DNA from: Absidia repens
Lineage: Eukaryota > Mucoromycota > Mucoromycetes > Mucorales > Cunninghamellaceae
Length of the DNA: 64,000 nt
Assembly: GCA_002105175.1 (NCBI GenBank)
Contig: MCGE01000036.1
Coordinates: forward strand, 62,001 to 126,000
Direction of reading: 5' to 3'
Below the pieces are notes generated by a model, which saw nothing but the letters and a program-made list of their open reading frames with translations, made no database searches and had not been told where the DNA came from. The position numbers were made by a program, and so were the translations under genes. Each line of letters starts with the position of its first letter. Positions within the stretch are counted from its first letter, which is position 1. Positions 34,955 to 47,563 of the stretch are shown here, one piece after another.

Positions 34955-35584
34955 TTAGTCTTTCTTTTCCGGCTTGTGAGAAGTATTTCTGTTGTGATCT
35001 TCAGGTATCGTAGCACGACCAGGTGCAGGTGTATCAAAACCATCATTATCCTTACCGAAAGTAGAACCAGTAGAACCAGTAGGATTATTTGTGCCCGGTG
35101 TAGGTTCTTGAGGTTGACCAGAACCAGTTCCGCTAGGTGGGGCATTTTGTGCAGCGGCAGGTAAAGGGTTTTCAGATTGGCCAGGACCAGCGTCGCTAGA
35201 TGCAGTATCAGTTTGGACATCAGTTGCAGGGTCAGGTAAAGGTTGTTCAACAGGTTGACCAGGTCCAGCTTGTTCAGATGCGCCACTAGCAGCTGCAGGA
35301 GCAGGAGCAGGCTTGGTTTTGTACACAACCTCAATGCAGCCATTGATCAATTCTTCATAATCCAAACGATCATCCTTGTCCTTGGGAGGATTGTACAAGG
35401 TGTTGACGAGACAAGCAACAAATTGTTGATCAGGAGTGAAACCAGCGGCAGAGGGAGGAGCAGTAGGAAGGGGTTTATTCTTGTGTCTTTTGTCGATGGT
35501 GGCTTTGTTGCCGCTCATAGGCAGGGCTTGGGTAATGGCTACACCAGCAAGGGCACAGGCGAGAATAGAAGATTTGAGAACCAT
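34955..35584 (-). CDS. Secreted Pro/Ala/Gly-rich protein with imperfect repeats, 209 aa
   Basis: Single exon. A signal peptide covers about residues 1-20 (MVLKSSILACALAGVAITQA), followed by a possible Kex2 site at Lys32-Arg33. The next 70 residues are the most ordered part, with two cysteines (FVACLVN and LINGCIEVVY). From about residue 93 the chain is low-complexity, with three imperfect copies of a unit seen as AGPGQPVEQPLP, AGPGQSENPLP and GSGQPQEPTPG. It ends in a charged tail (HKPEKKD). There is no GPI-attachment hydrophobic tail, so it is probably secreted rather than membrane-anchored. The minus-strand TATAAAAA at 35669-35662 is a likely TATA box. No family is recognised. Confidence 0.6.
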   Translation of the reverse strand: MVLKSSILACALAGVAITQALPMSGNKATIDKRHKNKPLPTAPPSAAGFTPDQQFVACLVNTLYNPPKDKDDRLDYEELINGCIEVVYKTKPAPAPAAASGASEQAGPGQPVEQPLPDPATDVQTDTASSDAGPGQSENPLPAAAQNAPPSGTGSGQPQEPTPGTNNPTGSTGSTFGKDNDGFDTPAPGRATIPEDHNRNTSHKPEKKD

Positions 35585-35661
35585 GATTTTTGTTTTTTAG
35601 ATATAGTAGGAGAGCAGAGTACTTTGATTTTTTTCTGCTGTTGTTGTCTAGGATTTGGCTC

Positions 35662-35669
35662 TTTTTATA
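35662..35669 (-). promoter_or_regulatory. TATA box of the secreted repeat-protein gene
   Basis: TATAAAAA on the minus strand, 78 bp upstream of the ATG at 35584. No comparable element is seen before the housekeeping genes in the window. Confidence 0.45.
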
Positions 35670-36625
35670 TTCGTCGCAATGGACTACTGATAGCAAGTTC
35701 ATGTATGCAAAAAAAAAAAAAAAAAAAAAAAAAACCTTGTCAATCATACAATGAAAGGCGAAGCTTCTTTTTCAAAATAAACAAATAAAAATATAGGAGT
35801 TTGCGCATAAGTTTTCCATCGTGATGGTATTTGAATTGGAAGAGTAGCATACACATCATGATGTATTACTCCTTGATAGATGTTCTGCAGATATCATATT
35901 ACTATCTTAGATAGCATAGAGTTTTATCCTTCTTCCACCCCTCCCCCTCTCTTGTATATTTAGAGTTCAAAAACTTGGACATCATATTGTTAACCGCAAA
36001 AGATATATTTTGACAGCGCCGATATTAATTTTGCGATGGAGGTGGGGATAACTCAGTCCACGATCATTGTTCGATCTACCTCTGCACAGATAAAAACCTC
36101 TGCCACTTCCATTTATAGTGATATTATATCATAGAAAAAAGTACTGTATCCCGCTTTCAATATAAACTCCTTCCTCTATTATATTATAGTATCCTGAGCT
36201 ATCTCGTCGATTACATACAGTATGTCTCCTATTTTATCGTCAAGTCCCATACAGTACATGGCGTCCTTTTTTCTCTCCACCGACCCCCTTGATAGCCCAT
36301 GTATATACTGGCGCAGATCATTCATGCGTTTTGTAAAGATCATCCATCACCAATAACGTCACAATTTTATAAGCATTTTTATTCTGCACCTGCTCCCCAA
36401 TGACCAAAAAAAAAAAAGGCAAAAAAAAGGATTGTCAAGCGGACTTTTAACATCCCACCCATTCCTCCTACTCCTCTGAGTTGCTTTGGGACATTTCTGC
36501 CGTCATTTTCGTTATTTTTTTTTTCTTCTTCCTCAAATAAACCCCCTTTCTCTTCCCCTCACAAAATACCCCTCCCCAACCCCTTCCCCTTTTTTTTTTA
36601 ATTCCCTCCAGTACAATATCATCAA
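35670..36625. other. Intergenic region between divergent genes
   Basis: No gene. It contains a poly-A run at 35708-35734 and three TACAGTA-type motifs: GTACTGTA near 36140, ACATACAGTATGT near 36213 and CATACAGTACATG near 36247. A pyrimidine-rich tract at 36470-36610 lies just upstream of the sphingoid-base kinase. Confidence 0.5.
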
Positions 36626-38245
36626 ATGCTATACGACTCGATTACGCTGCCGGTGATTCATCTTGATCAACCAGCAACACTTTCCGTCACAGGCCGAAGA
36701 TTCGTTCTAACCTTGCACGACAAAGAAAACACCACTGCGGCAGCCTATCCTCTCCATGTTATCTATGGTATTCATCCCAACAAGTCGTTATCTACCTTGA
36801 CACTGGACTTGTACTTATCACCTGCCTCGCTCAAGGATACCACTGTTGCTCTTGATAGTGACAACACCCATGATGGTGGTGATGGTGATATTACTACTAC
36901 TACTACTACGACGACGACAACAACGCCATCGCCATTGCGTGATACTCCTGTGTATGGTCAAACATCATTAGTTCTTACCATCAACAACTGGACCGACGAC
37001 GACGACACAACGGACACGCTGATTCAGCAGCTTATCAGCACTGTGCTTCCACGCCCAAACAACGATGCTTATCATATCCACCCATTCCTCAACCCTACCT
37101 CGGGCCATCAAAAAGCCGTTCATGCTTGGCAGACCACTGTGTTACCCATGTTACAATCGGCCGGATTTCAATCGATTTCACCCGTGATCCACACCGTGGC
37201 GGAGCAAGTGCGACAACAAGCGTATGAACTCGGTCAACAAGTGATCCGCCAACGACCAAAAACAAAGGCGTTGATTCTCTGTCTTGGTGGGGATGGCACC
37301 ATCCATGATTTGATCAATGGACTTTTGGATGCTCTGGACGAGGCAACGACACGTTCGGCAGCGGTGGCACCAGGAGACGACGACAACAACAACAATGCAT
37401 TTGCATCGGTGTTCCAGCTCGGCGTGATCCCGGCTGGCTCGGGGAATGCGTTTGCATCTAGTTTACATCTCCATACAGAAGATATTGGCCAAGCGGTATT
37501 ACGTATCATTCATGGCGACTGTCGACCTTTTCATTTATTGGACGTGACCGTGGGACAAGTGGCACCCCCGTCTTCTTCTCCTGAGGACGATGCCAAGGAT
37601 TGGACCGATCGGGTGGTGATGGAGACCACACCAGCTGAACAGAAGCACCGCGGGCGGCGGATTTTTGTCGTGGCCAGTTGGGGATTCCATGCACAAATTG
37701 TGTCGAAATCAAGGTATCTCCGTTACGTGATGGGCAACAAACGGTTTTCATTGGTGGCCATGGCGTTATTGTTTTTCTTACATCACTACAAGGGCGATGT
37801 GGTGCTGAAGCAAACACGACGGTACGATCGAGCGACGCAAACTTTTGTGGAGGAGGAGGCGGGGACCACCACCTTGTCTAGCTCGGATCCTGCTCAAGCA
37901 GGTGGCTTTACTTACTTTTTGATCACCAAACAAGCCGCTTTGGAACCTGGATTTTGCATTACGCCGTTTGCATCGCCTTTTGATCACGAAATGGATGTCA
38001 TGTGTATGCGTCAAGCTACGGCAGACCAATTGAAAACGGTGGCTGGATTGGCTTTCCAAGGTGGTAAACATGTGGATCATCCGGCCGTGGACTATTACAA
38101 GACACAAGATGTGTATTTGCGCGTGCATGAAGCGACGGATCTATGCTTGGATGGTGAAATTTTGCCGGTGCGTGCTATGGATGTCATTCGGATCCAATCT
38201 ATTCAAGATAAGGTGAAGAAGGATGCTTTTGTAGTCTTTGTTTGA
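36626..38245 (+). CDS. Sphingoid long-chain-base kinase / diacylglycerol-kinase-family lipid kinase
   Basis: Single exon, 539 aa, unusual in this intron-rich window. The DAGK catalytic domain begins with FLNPTSG (154-160), has the nucleotide-binding GGDGTIHDLINGL (221-233) and PAGSGNAFA (269-277), and ends with a C-terminal LDGEILP motif. This set matches sphingosine kinases and Lcb4/5-type long-chain-base kinases, which phosphorylate sphingoid bases at the membrane. The N-terminal 130 residues are a poorly conserved, beta-rich region with a polythreonine run (about 90-100) encoded by ACT/ACG repeats. A ceramide kinase or a generic diacylglycerol kinase cannot be excluded. An AATAAAA signal follows at about 38360. 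Confidence 0.88.
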   Translation: MLYDSITLPVIHLDQPATLSVTGRRFVLTLHDKENTTAAAYPLHVIYGIHPNKSLSTLTLDLYLSPASLKDTTVALDSDNTHDGGDGDITTTTTTTTTTTPSPLRDTPVYGQTSLVLTINNWTDDDDTTDTLIQQLISTVLPRPNNDAYHIHPFLNPTSGHQKAVHAWQTTVLPMLQSAGFQSISPVIHTVAEQVRQQAYELGQQVIRQRPKTKALILCLGGDGTIHDLINGLLDALDEATTRSAAVAPGDDDNNNNAFASVFQLGVIPAGSGNAFASSLHLHTEDIGQAVLRIIHGDCRPFHLLDVTVGQVAPPSSSPEDDAKDWTDRVVMETTPAEQKHRGRRIFVVASWGFHAQIVSKSRYLRYVMGNKRFSLVAMALLFFLHHYKGDVVLKQTRRYDRATQTFVEEEAGTTTLSSSDPAQAGGFTYFLITKQAALEPGFCITPFASPFDHEMDVMCMRQATADQLKTVAGLAFQGGKHVDHPAVDYYKTQDVYLRVHEATDLCLDGEILPVRAMDVIRIQSIQDKVKKDAFVVFV

Positions 38246-38646
38246 ATGCTTCGTTTTTAGTTTTAGTTTTAGTATAGTCTTAGTCTATCTATCAGTGTAG
38301 TTTATATTATATGTATGTATATTATATAGTGTATTTTTTTTATATATTTTGATCATCACCAATAAAAGTACGGGGGTTGAAAATATGTATGCCTTGTTGG
38401 CCTTTGGTGAAGTTTTATTTTTTTATGGACTCTGATTGGCTGACTCCTTAAATTATTATCATCATAGAAAAAAAAAAACCAGGTGGCAATTTTTAAGTTT
38501 GTTTTTATCACCTTTTTATTTGTTTATTTTTCTGTTTTTTTTTATCGTCCCTTATTCTTATTTTTATCGAAACACATTCCACTTCTTTTTTCTTTATTGT
38601 TATTACTTTTTACTCTATTGGAATCCCATCATTTTTGTAAAAAAGG
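38246..38646. other. Intergenic spacer
   Basis: About 400 bp between two same-strand genes. It has an AATAAAA 3' signal near 38360 and T-rich DNA (38500-38610) just before the coiled-coil gene. No gene. Confidence 0.45.
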
Positions 38647-41600
38647 ATGACAACAGACACACCATCATCTAGGCCTAGTACGGCTACCCGACCTACAGCA
38701 ACAGGCACGGTCAAAACAACTCGAGCTACGGGAGCAACAAGACCCTCAACTGCCACTACCACCACTGCAACCGCAACGAAACCTACCACCACATCTCGTG
38801 CCATGTCCAGTACCGCTGCTTCTCGTCAAACAACCCCTTCAACAGGAACAACAAGAACAAGAACTAGTGTGACAGCGGCTACAACGTCATCATCAAGAGC
38901 TGCAGCAGCAACAACAACAACAGGAACTACAGCATCTGCACGCTCGTCATTAGCAACAAGGCCGTCCAAAACTCCGGTCCCTAGGTCGTCCACTGCTACT
39001 GGCACCGCATCCAAAACTGCTTCTGGCGTCACACCCACGCGTCGTGCTTCTGTTTTATCTGGTGCCTCCTCCTCTACAAGTCGACCTGGTTCTGCCACCT
39101 CTTCCACTAATTCTCGAGCTTCTCTCAATGGGTCAACTACACCAGCTGTCAAACGAACCGTCGCTAGTTCAGAAGCCGTCGCTAAATTAAATGCGGAACT
39201 CAAATCCTTGAAGGAAAAGGTAATGATATAGCTGCCCTTCCCTCCTTCCTTCCCTCCAACCCCTACTCACAACCTCCTTCTTTCTTTCTTTTTTTTTTTT
39301 TCTGAAATATTAGAATGAAGATGTGCAAAGTCAGTTGGAAGCGTCAAAGCAGACCTTGGATGAAAAAGAAACGGAATTAAAGACTTTGAAAACAAGACTA
39401 GAAGAACTAGAGGCATTGAACGCAACAACAGCAGCAACAGCAGCAACAGCCGAGGGGGATGAAAAGGAGGACACTACTGAACAACAAGAAATAGTGCCAG
39501 AGGATAAGACAGCGGCAACAACCACGCTTGTGAATGAAAAAGATCAAGAAATTCAGCAATTGCAACAAGAATTAGCTCAAGTCAAGCAACAGATCCAACA
39601 AGCCGAACAAGAAACACGCGAAGCGCAACAAAAGTATGAAGAACAATCGAAATCGTCTCAGGATGCCTCTCAACTGGATTTGGTGCGACAAAAGGAAGAA
39701 ATTGAGGAAAAATGGAGGGATCATATGGAAAAATTGCGTGACAAGCTGGAACTTGAAAAATCTGGTTTGCAAGAGAAGATCGCCACAAAGGAAACCGCCA
39801 TTGAAAAGCTCAAGAAGGATATGGATGAATTACGTGATAATATCAAGGTATGGAAATGAAAGAAAGAAAGAAAAAACACAGCACAAAGGGAATTACTGAC
39901 TGATCTGGTCTTTTATATATATAGGAAATGCATGAATCTCACCAACTTCGCCTGACCACCTTATCCAATCAATTGAATCAACAACATGCTGAAAAATTGG
40001 CTTCTTTACGTACTGAACATGAAGCGCAACTCCAATCTCTCAATGAACGCCTTCAAGTACCTGATCACACAGATGAATTTAAGGAAAAGATAGAGGTAAA
40101 AATCTACTATTCTTTACGCATGGAAGCAATGAAACTAAAAAAAATTGAAAAACGCATCCCTGGTTTAGGAGCTGGAAGCCAAGATTCAAGAACAAGAAGA
40201 AAAACATGCACAATCAATGGATCAACAACGTCAAGCGCATGAAGAACAAGTACAGCAATGGACAGAAAAACATCAACAAGCTTTGAATACCAGTCAGCAA
40301 GAAACCACCGTTGCTCTCGATAAGTTACGCCAATCCCACAAGGAACAACTCGAACAACTTGAATCCGATCATCAAGCTCAGTTACAACAAATCCAAACTC
40401 AAACTGAAACAAAAGCGATTGAAGAAGCTCGATTGGATGTCCAGGTAAATTGGGATGAATTAAAAAAATAAATAAATAGGTGGGTGGGTTGTCGCTTGCA
40501 ATTAACCCTTATATGTATATTCATGCTAGACAAAATGTCAAGAAGAATATCAAGTGAAATTGGACCAAGCGATTTCTGAACATGAACAAGCCATGGCGGC
40601 ATTAAACGATCAACTGAACACTGTGAAAGCCGAGACGAGTGCATTGGAACAATCCAGCAAGGCGGATTTGGAACAAATGGAAAAAGACCACCAACTTCGT
40701 TTAGATGAAGAAGTGAAGAATGAAAAGGTATATATATATATATATATATATAGAAATATATATCAATTTTTACTGACTCCTCCTCCTTTGGGTATCTGCT
40801 AATAGGCTCAATTGACGTTGGAATATGAAAAAAAGGAAGCTGACCTGGAAAAGCAACATACCTCCAAAATGGACGAGATGAAGACGACGATGCAGCAAAC
40901 ACACCAAGAGCAACTTGCACAATTGTCCGAGCAGCATGAACAACGTATGACATCACTCAAACAAGAACACCAACAAGCTCTGGATGACGTTCAAGTGACA
41001 TTTGCATCAACCGTACGACATGAAACCGAAACCAAACTTTTAGCGGAACTGGATCAAAAGCAAAACCAGCTCGTTGCAGGCCACCAACAAGCCATGGACC
41101 AATTGCAACAACATCATCGACAACAGTTGGATCAGTTGCAGGCGGATTTGGATCAAGAAAAGAAGAAGCAAGAGGAGATGTTGGCTCAATTGGAAATTCA
41201 TCATCAGAAACAGCAACATACTGCCCCTCCTTCGCCAACGTCGTTATCGGAAGATGAAATCAAATCACAGGTGGAAACAGCATTACAAAAAGTGCACAAG
41301 GCGGAATTGGCTCGATTGCAATCGGAACACGATCAAAAGGAACATGAATGGCAACAAACGTATGAACAGCAACATCAGCAAGCTTTGGATGCCCTGAAAC
41401 AATCGCACCAAGATCAAATTCAACACTTGCAGGAAGAACATGATGCTGCTACTGCTCGATTACATGAATCTCATCAAGATCAGAAATCCAAGTTTGAACA
41501 AGAACATGAGGTAAAAATGCAAAAAAAAAAAAAAAAAAGACTGGATGGCGAGAGAGTGAGAATATCCACTTGGCATTGTATTTAGTCCGCATCTTTTCCT

Positions 41601-43829
41601 CTCGCCCTAACTTTGGTAGATGACTGCTCAATTGGCCTTGGAAAAAGCATTGGCCGAACTGAAAGAAGAACATGATCATGAAATCAGTACCATTGAATCA
41701 TCTCACGAAGAAGAATTGGAAAGATTACAACAAATGCAGCAAGATCACTTGAATGAAATCCAGCAATTGCAACACACTAATGAAAAATCGCATCGTCACG
41801 AATTGGAATCGTTGAAAAAGGATCATGGCTTAGCTTTGGCTGCTTTGGAAGAAAAACTAGCAAATCAACATCACAATGTGACCCATTCGGATGACTATGT
41901 AAGTTCTTTTTTTTTGATTTTGAAAAACTGTGCTGAGCCGACTCCTTACTTTTTTTTTGCAGGTAACACGACAAGCGACTTTTGATCAAGAACTACAAAA
42001 ATTACAAGACGAACATTCGAAAGAAAAGGAACGATTACAAGCGGAACACAAGGAAGCGATACAACAAGCACAAGACAAGGCGATGGAAAGCGCACGACGG
42101 GATTTGGAAACGTCATTGGCTGAAGATTACGAGCAACAAATGAACGAATTGACTACCAACTACCATACCAAGATCAGCCAATTAGAAGAAGAAGCGAAGT
42201 ACCACCAAAATTTGACAGCCCAAATGCAGCAGGAACACCAAGAGCAACTGACCAAAATAGAAACCGACTATCGCCAACAAGTGCAAGCAGCCGAAGCCCG
42301 GCGTGAATCCGAGTACCATTCAATCAAAGAAGACATTGAAGCCAATGCACAAAAGGACGTGGATCAGGCCTGGAAAGAATTGAATGAAGCACATGCTACC
42401 AAGACACAACAATTGATGGAACAACATGCGCAAGAACTCCAGGACATGGAACAACGCCATACTGACACCAAATCTCAGCTGGAAACTCGGATACAACAGG
42501 TGCTCGTGGATCTCGACACATTGAAACAAAATGCTCAGGTACTACCTTACACAAGAAAAAGCGTGCGTGATTTATTTATTCTTCGTCTTCCCTTCTTTAT
42601 GTGGGTTTTTTTATTTTATTTTTAGCAACTGACACAGGATCAAGAGCTTCATTTGTCCAAGGTAGCCGACACTCATGCCCAAGTTTGGCTTTCTCTTCAA
42701 GAAGACACCAAGATCAAGGATGCCAAGTATGAACAAGAATTGGAACAATTGCAAATTTTACTCAAGGATGAAAAACATCAATTTGCTTTCAAGACCGATC
42801 AGTTGGCTGACGTGGTGAAATCCTTGTCTGTGTTGGAATCTCAATTAGAAAATGTCGTTCAAGGGGGAGAAAAAGATGAAAATGCACAAAAAGTCAGCCA
42901 AGAAAAAAAGGAACAATGGATCAACGTCAATCAACAAATGGCTGCCAAGGAAAAGTCATTACAGGATACACGACAACGGATTCAACAAGCGTCCAATGAA
43001 ACACCTTCCTCCGAGGTAAAACGAAAAAAAAAAATCCAACTAGACCTTAGCAATGAAACCCGATTTAATTACTTTTTTTTTTTTTTTTTTTTTCAGGATG
43101 CGACCATTGAAACAATCAAAACCCAGCATGAAAAGGAAATTGAATTATTACGAACTCAATTTGAACATTTAGTCAAGGTGAAGGATTTGGAATTACAAGA
43201 ATTTTCAAGACGGTTGAATCAATTGACCAGTGAACAGAAGCAAACCTTGGCAACTCAACAACAACAACATCAAGAAAAGGTGACCTCGTTACAAAAGGAT
43301 ATACAACAATGGCAAGAAAAATTGAAATCAAAGGATATGGAATTGGGATGGCTGGAAACAGATGTGGAAGGTTACGAGGTAAAGTACAAAAAAAAAAAAA
43401 AAAAGAGAAGCAGGTATACATATATATGTATATTGTGTGTGACATTTGTCTCGGTTCCTTTTCGATCAGATAATTTACCCATTTTTGGATACTCCCCGCT
43501 CCACTCCCCTCATTTTTTTTCATACATAGACAAAAATTAAGGACCAAGGTGATCAGATCCTCATGATGGAACACAGTAATGGTCAATTACATCACCAATT
43601 AGCTCAGGCCAAGGATGAAAATGATCAAATGTTAAGGTAAATCTCAATTGACAAAAAAGAAAAAAAAATCCCAAAGAACATTGTATATGATTTTTTTTTT
43701 TTTTTTTTTACTCACTTCACTTTTTTGATTAATACTCTATTTGGCAAAATGGCACTTTTTGGATGATTAAACAGATTAATTCATCAACTTGAAGGTGAAA
43801 TGCAAAATCTACACCAACCTCATCGATAA
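38647..43829 (+). CDS. Large coiled-coil protein, 1381 aa, unrecognised family
   Basis: Twelve exons: 38647-39219, 39314-39847, 39925-40095, 40169-40444, 40530-40727, 40806-41510, 41620-41898, 41963-42538, 42626-43015, 43097-43378, 43530-43636, 43775-43829; in frame. Residues 1-170 are a basic Ser/Thr/Arg/Pro-rich, probably disordered head (for example RPSTATRPTATGTVKTTRAT). From about 175 to the end the chain is almost all heptad-like coiled coil, rich in Gln/Glu/His/Lys, ending with a short Pro-His-Arg tail. No globular domain, CAP-Gly, GRIP or membrane segment is visible. The head resembles microtubule-binding basic heads, but that is only composition. Candidate roles are cytoskeletal or vesicle tethering; no function is claimed. 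Its first ten introns are all phase 0. Confidence 0.85.
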
Positions 43830-44217
43830 ATCCCTCCCAATTTTTCCTTTAGTTTATTCATTTATTATCATTTTTTTACATGTTTACCAATAAAAACAAT
43901 TATGATTCTGTTTTTTTTCTTTTTCTTTTTTTTTTTTTTTTTTTTTTTTTGACTCGGCGCTGAAGAATCGGTGTTTAAATAAAATTTTAGGTTTTTGTGG
44001 GTTTTTTCTATTTATTATTTATTTATTTAGTGGTTTTGTCTTCCCTATTCATTCTTCTTGTATATTTTCTTCGTCTCCTTTTTTTTTTTTTTTTTTTTTT
44101 TTTGACTCGATTCTCTTTTCTTCTTTTTACATATATATATTATAAAGAAAGGAAAGGGACCTTCCAACAGCATATCATATATACTTCTCTTTATATTGAA
44201 CGACGACGCTTTCTATC
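43830..44217. other. Spacer with poly-T tracts
   Basis: About 390 bp between same-strand genes. It has an AATAAAAACAATTATGATTC 3' signal at about 43890, poly-T runs at 43924-43950 and 44080-44103, and a TATA-like ATATATATTATAAAG at about 44131-44146, about 75 bp before the next start codon. Confidence 0.45.
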
Positions 44218-47200
44218 ATGATGGATCCTGATTATGGTATGGCAGCACTTGGTACTCCTACTTACTCAACTACACCCATGACTTCATCTCAGCAACAACA
44301 AACACAACAGCAATCACTGTCGAGCTCACCTGTGCCCTTGAAAAGAACTCGTGCCAAACGAAGTTGTGATTTTTGTCGACAAAGAAAATCCAAGTGTGAT
44401 GCGGATATCAGTTCCCCTTGTACTAATTGCAAAGCAGTAAGGGCCTTTTTTTTTAACTTTTATCAGTATTGTTCTGATTTTTTTTTTTATTAATTTATTT
44501 AATTATTAGTGGGGTTATACTTGTGAATTCCAAACGGTGCGGAAAAAACGTGGTCCTCCTAGTGTGTAAGTATTGCGCCCCTCCGTCCCCTTTATCATTG
44601 AACAAAACGCCCATTCATTGATTATTTACTTTGTTTTAGATATGTGGATAATTTAGAGAAACGATGCAAGAAGATGGAATCGTTGTTGATGCAATTGACC
44701 AACACAACAATCAAAGACCTTGAACAAAATGATTTCCGACCCACTCATCAACGTAATATCTCAGACCCAGCGGTCGTTTCAGATTCAAGCAGTGATGATG
44801 ATGATGATGATGAAGGTGGTGGTAGTTATTCTCCAGGACAACAACAACAACAACATGATGCTGATGATGAAGGGTCGATTGTGAATCGATTGGATCGTTT
44901 GGACATTCATGATTATGATAGTATCAAGTACACTGGTCAGTCTGCGGGATTGGAATTGCTCGATCAAGATTTATTCAAATCCAAACCATATATTGCTTGG
45001 CCTGGACGAAGAGATATGGTGTTGCAAATGATGGCAGATGATCAACTCATGGTCGTACGTACCGAAAAATCTGCTACCACGGGAAAGCTGGATACTCGCC
45101 TGGATGTTGGTCTGTCCATCACTTCAGCCCTACCTGATTCTACCATGGCCACTGCTACCGGAGCTGGTGCTACTGTTACTGCTACAAATAAACCTTCAAA
45201 ATCATTGGTCGACCAAATGGTGAAACTGTAAGCCCTCAAAAAAAAAAAAAAAAAGGGAAGCGGAGTCCTTTGAACTGACCTTCTTCGTATCTTAGTTATT
45301 TTACCCACCTTCACATCAGTCTACCGATCATCAACAAGGCTCGATTTTTACAATTATACCAATCCCAATCAACCAAGCTTCCCAAAGTATTATTGCATGC
45401 CATGTTAGCTGTCGCCTTCCGATTTGCAGCCCATCATTCTCTCTTACCCACCAAAACAACAGCAACAACAACCACTTTAATGGAACACCACTCTGACTAC
45501 TATTTTCGAAAGGTAATGAAACAGTTACGGGACACCGCACGTTCTCGATTGTGTCACGTTCAAGCTGGCCTGTTGGCGACACTCTATCTTGACATGGACG
45601 GGGACGATGTGGCTTCGATTCAATGGCATACGTTGGGCAAAGCCATTCGCATGGCACAAGATTTGGGCCTTCATCGCTCGTGTGACAACTGGCAGCTCCC
45701 TCCCTCGGAAATCGAAACTCGTCATCGTGTGTTTTATGCATGTTATGCGCTGGATCGTTGGATTGGTGCTCGTGCTGGAAAACCATTGACCATTTTGGAT
45801 CGGGATTTTGATACAACCTTACCTTCCATGTATGAAATCAGTGATACGGACGACACAGGCGCCAACAAGAATAAACTCCCCAATACTACTAGCGAACAAC
45901 AACAACAGCAACCAAAGCAACCGATTTATCGCGCGTTTGTACTGTGGGTGAAACTCTCTGAAATTCTTGGCCGAGTCCTCAAGGCATTGTATGCTCCAAG
46001 TGCAAAAAAATCCAATTCGAATGCAAATTTGGATGATCCCATGATCTTGGTGGTGTTTGATCGACGGCTTAAACATTGGCAATCGTTATTGGAAGAAACG
46101 GTAGATGGCACCACGCTTCCTTTGGTTCAAAGTGGTAAGTGGAGTTGATTGTTAGATTGATTCACAAAACTCACATGACTTTTTTTGTGTGTTTATTTAT
46201 AGTTGGTCTCCAAATCTATTACAACACCGTGCTTTTACTCCTACGACGACCCTTTTTATCATTATCGAAATACCTGACTTTGGAGCAGCTTGTAACGGAA
46301 TCAAGGGAAATCAGTTTGAAGGTAGCTTCGGATATCTTCCATTTGGTCGAACAAAACAGCATCTTATTGTCCGCCACCAACGACAACACGCAATATTTTG
46401 GTTCGTCTTATTTATTACCTACGTGTTATATTTACGCCATGTTTTTATCATCTCTTGCCCATCTTGCTATTGTCCTTCAAGATCGAACGAATGTGGAAAA
46501 ACGTCAGGCGTTGTGGTCCTCTATCGATTTAATCCAATCTCATCAACGACTCTGTGCTTCTCGACGTGCATTGGAAATTCTTCATATGTTAGTCACGCTT
46601 CACGAAATTCAAACAATCGAAAACCATAACAACAACAATCATGGCAACGACTTGAAATCGATCAAATTGGAAAAATCGTACGATGATGGATTTTATTTGC
46701 ACAATGATTCCTTTTATATCCCCCCTGGCCAACAACGGGATCCTGCATCATCTCTTTCAGATTTTCACAACAACAACCACCACCTGCCGCCACAACAACA
46801 ACACCACCAACAGCAGTACCAGCAACACTATATGATACCAGCACCCACCATTGTTGAAAGTGAAATGCCGAAAACTCACTGGTTCCAACGGTACGTCAAT
46901 ACAAGCGTTGTCGGGGGTGTGCCAACTGAAATCCAACATGAAGTGCAATCCGATTTATCTCAGCAACAACAACAACAACAGCAACAGTCCCATTATCCTT
47001 ATACGTATCCACCAGTATCAGCACCAGCACAAGGATCAGCAACGACACCCATGACGCTACATCGATCAATGCATACCAACCAACACAACAACAACAACAG
47101 CAACAATGGCCAACCCATGTTTTACTCCCCTTACATACCCAACTTGACTTCCTCCTCCGCCTCCGCCTCGTCTTCAGCATCACCATCCATGTCTTGTACC

Positions 47201-47563
47201 GTCACCACCACCACGACGCCACATTATTCATCAGGAGGAGCTGAATTGTCCACCATCACCGCCACCACCACCAGCAGCAGTAATGGCACGCATGATGCAC
47301 AGCACACTTCTTTACCATACGATCATGACCACCACCATCATCATCATCATCACAGCAATACTTCCGATACGCTTCTACTTGCACCGACGTCTGTCCTGCA
47401 ACATGATACTCCTACTGTTGTTGCCACGGCTGCTGCCACGGCTGCTACACCGTCGACGCTATCGCCGTCCAATTTGAACTGGCATGATTGGCAATATTAT
47501 GTGAATCAACACCACCATCAGAGCACCCCTCATTCCTTTACTACCCCCTCCTCTTCCAACTAA
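44218..47563 (+). CDS. Zn2Cys6 fungal transcription factor (XlnR/Rgt1-like zinc cluster)
   Basis: Five exons: 44218-44436, 44510-44565, 44640-45227, 45296-46134, 46203-47563; 1020 aa in frame. The zinc cluster spans residues 50-78, Cys50, 53, 60, 68, 71 and 78, spacing C-x2-C-x6-C-x7-C-x2-C-x6-C. Then come KKRGPPSVYV and a short dimerisation coiled coil (to about 112), an acidic Ser/Asp/Gln tract, and the fungal-specific middle domain. That domain has YFTHLHISLPIINKARFL, GLLATLYLDMDG, KAIRMAQDLGLHRSCD and ETRHRVFYACYALDRWIG. The RGPP sequence after the cluster is typical of the XlnR/Rgt1/Fcr1 group, which controls carbohydrate use. The C-terminal 300 residues are Gln/His/Ser/Ala-rich, with polyglutamine and polyhistidine. 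Target genes cannot be inferred. Met at 44221 is an alternative start. Confidence 0.9.
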
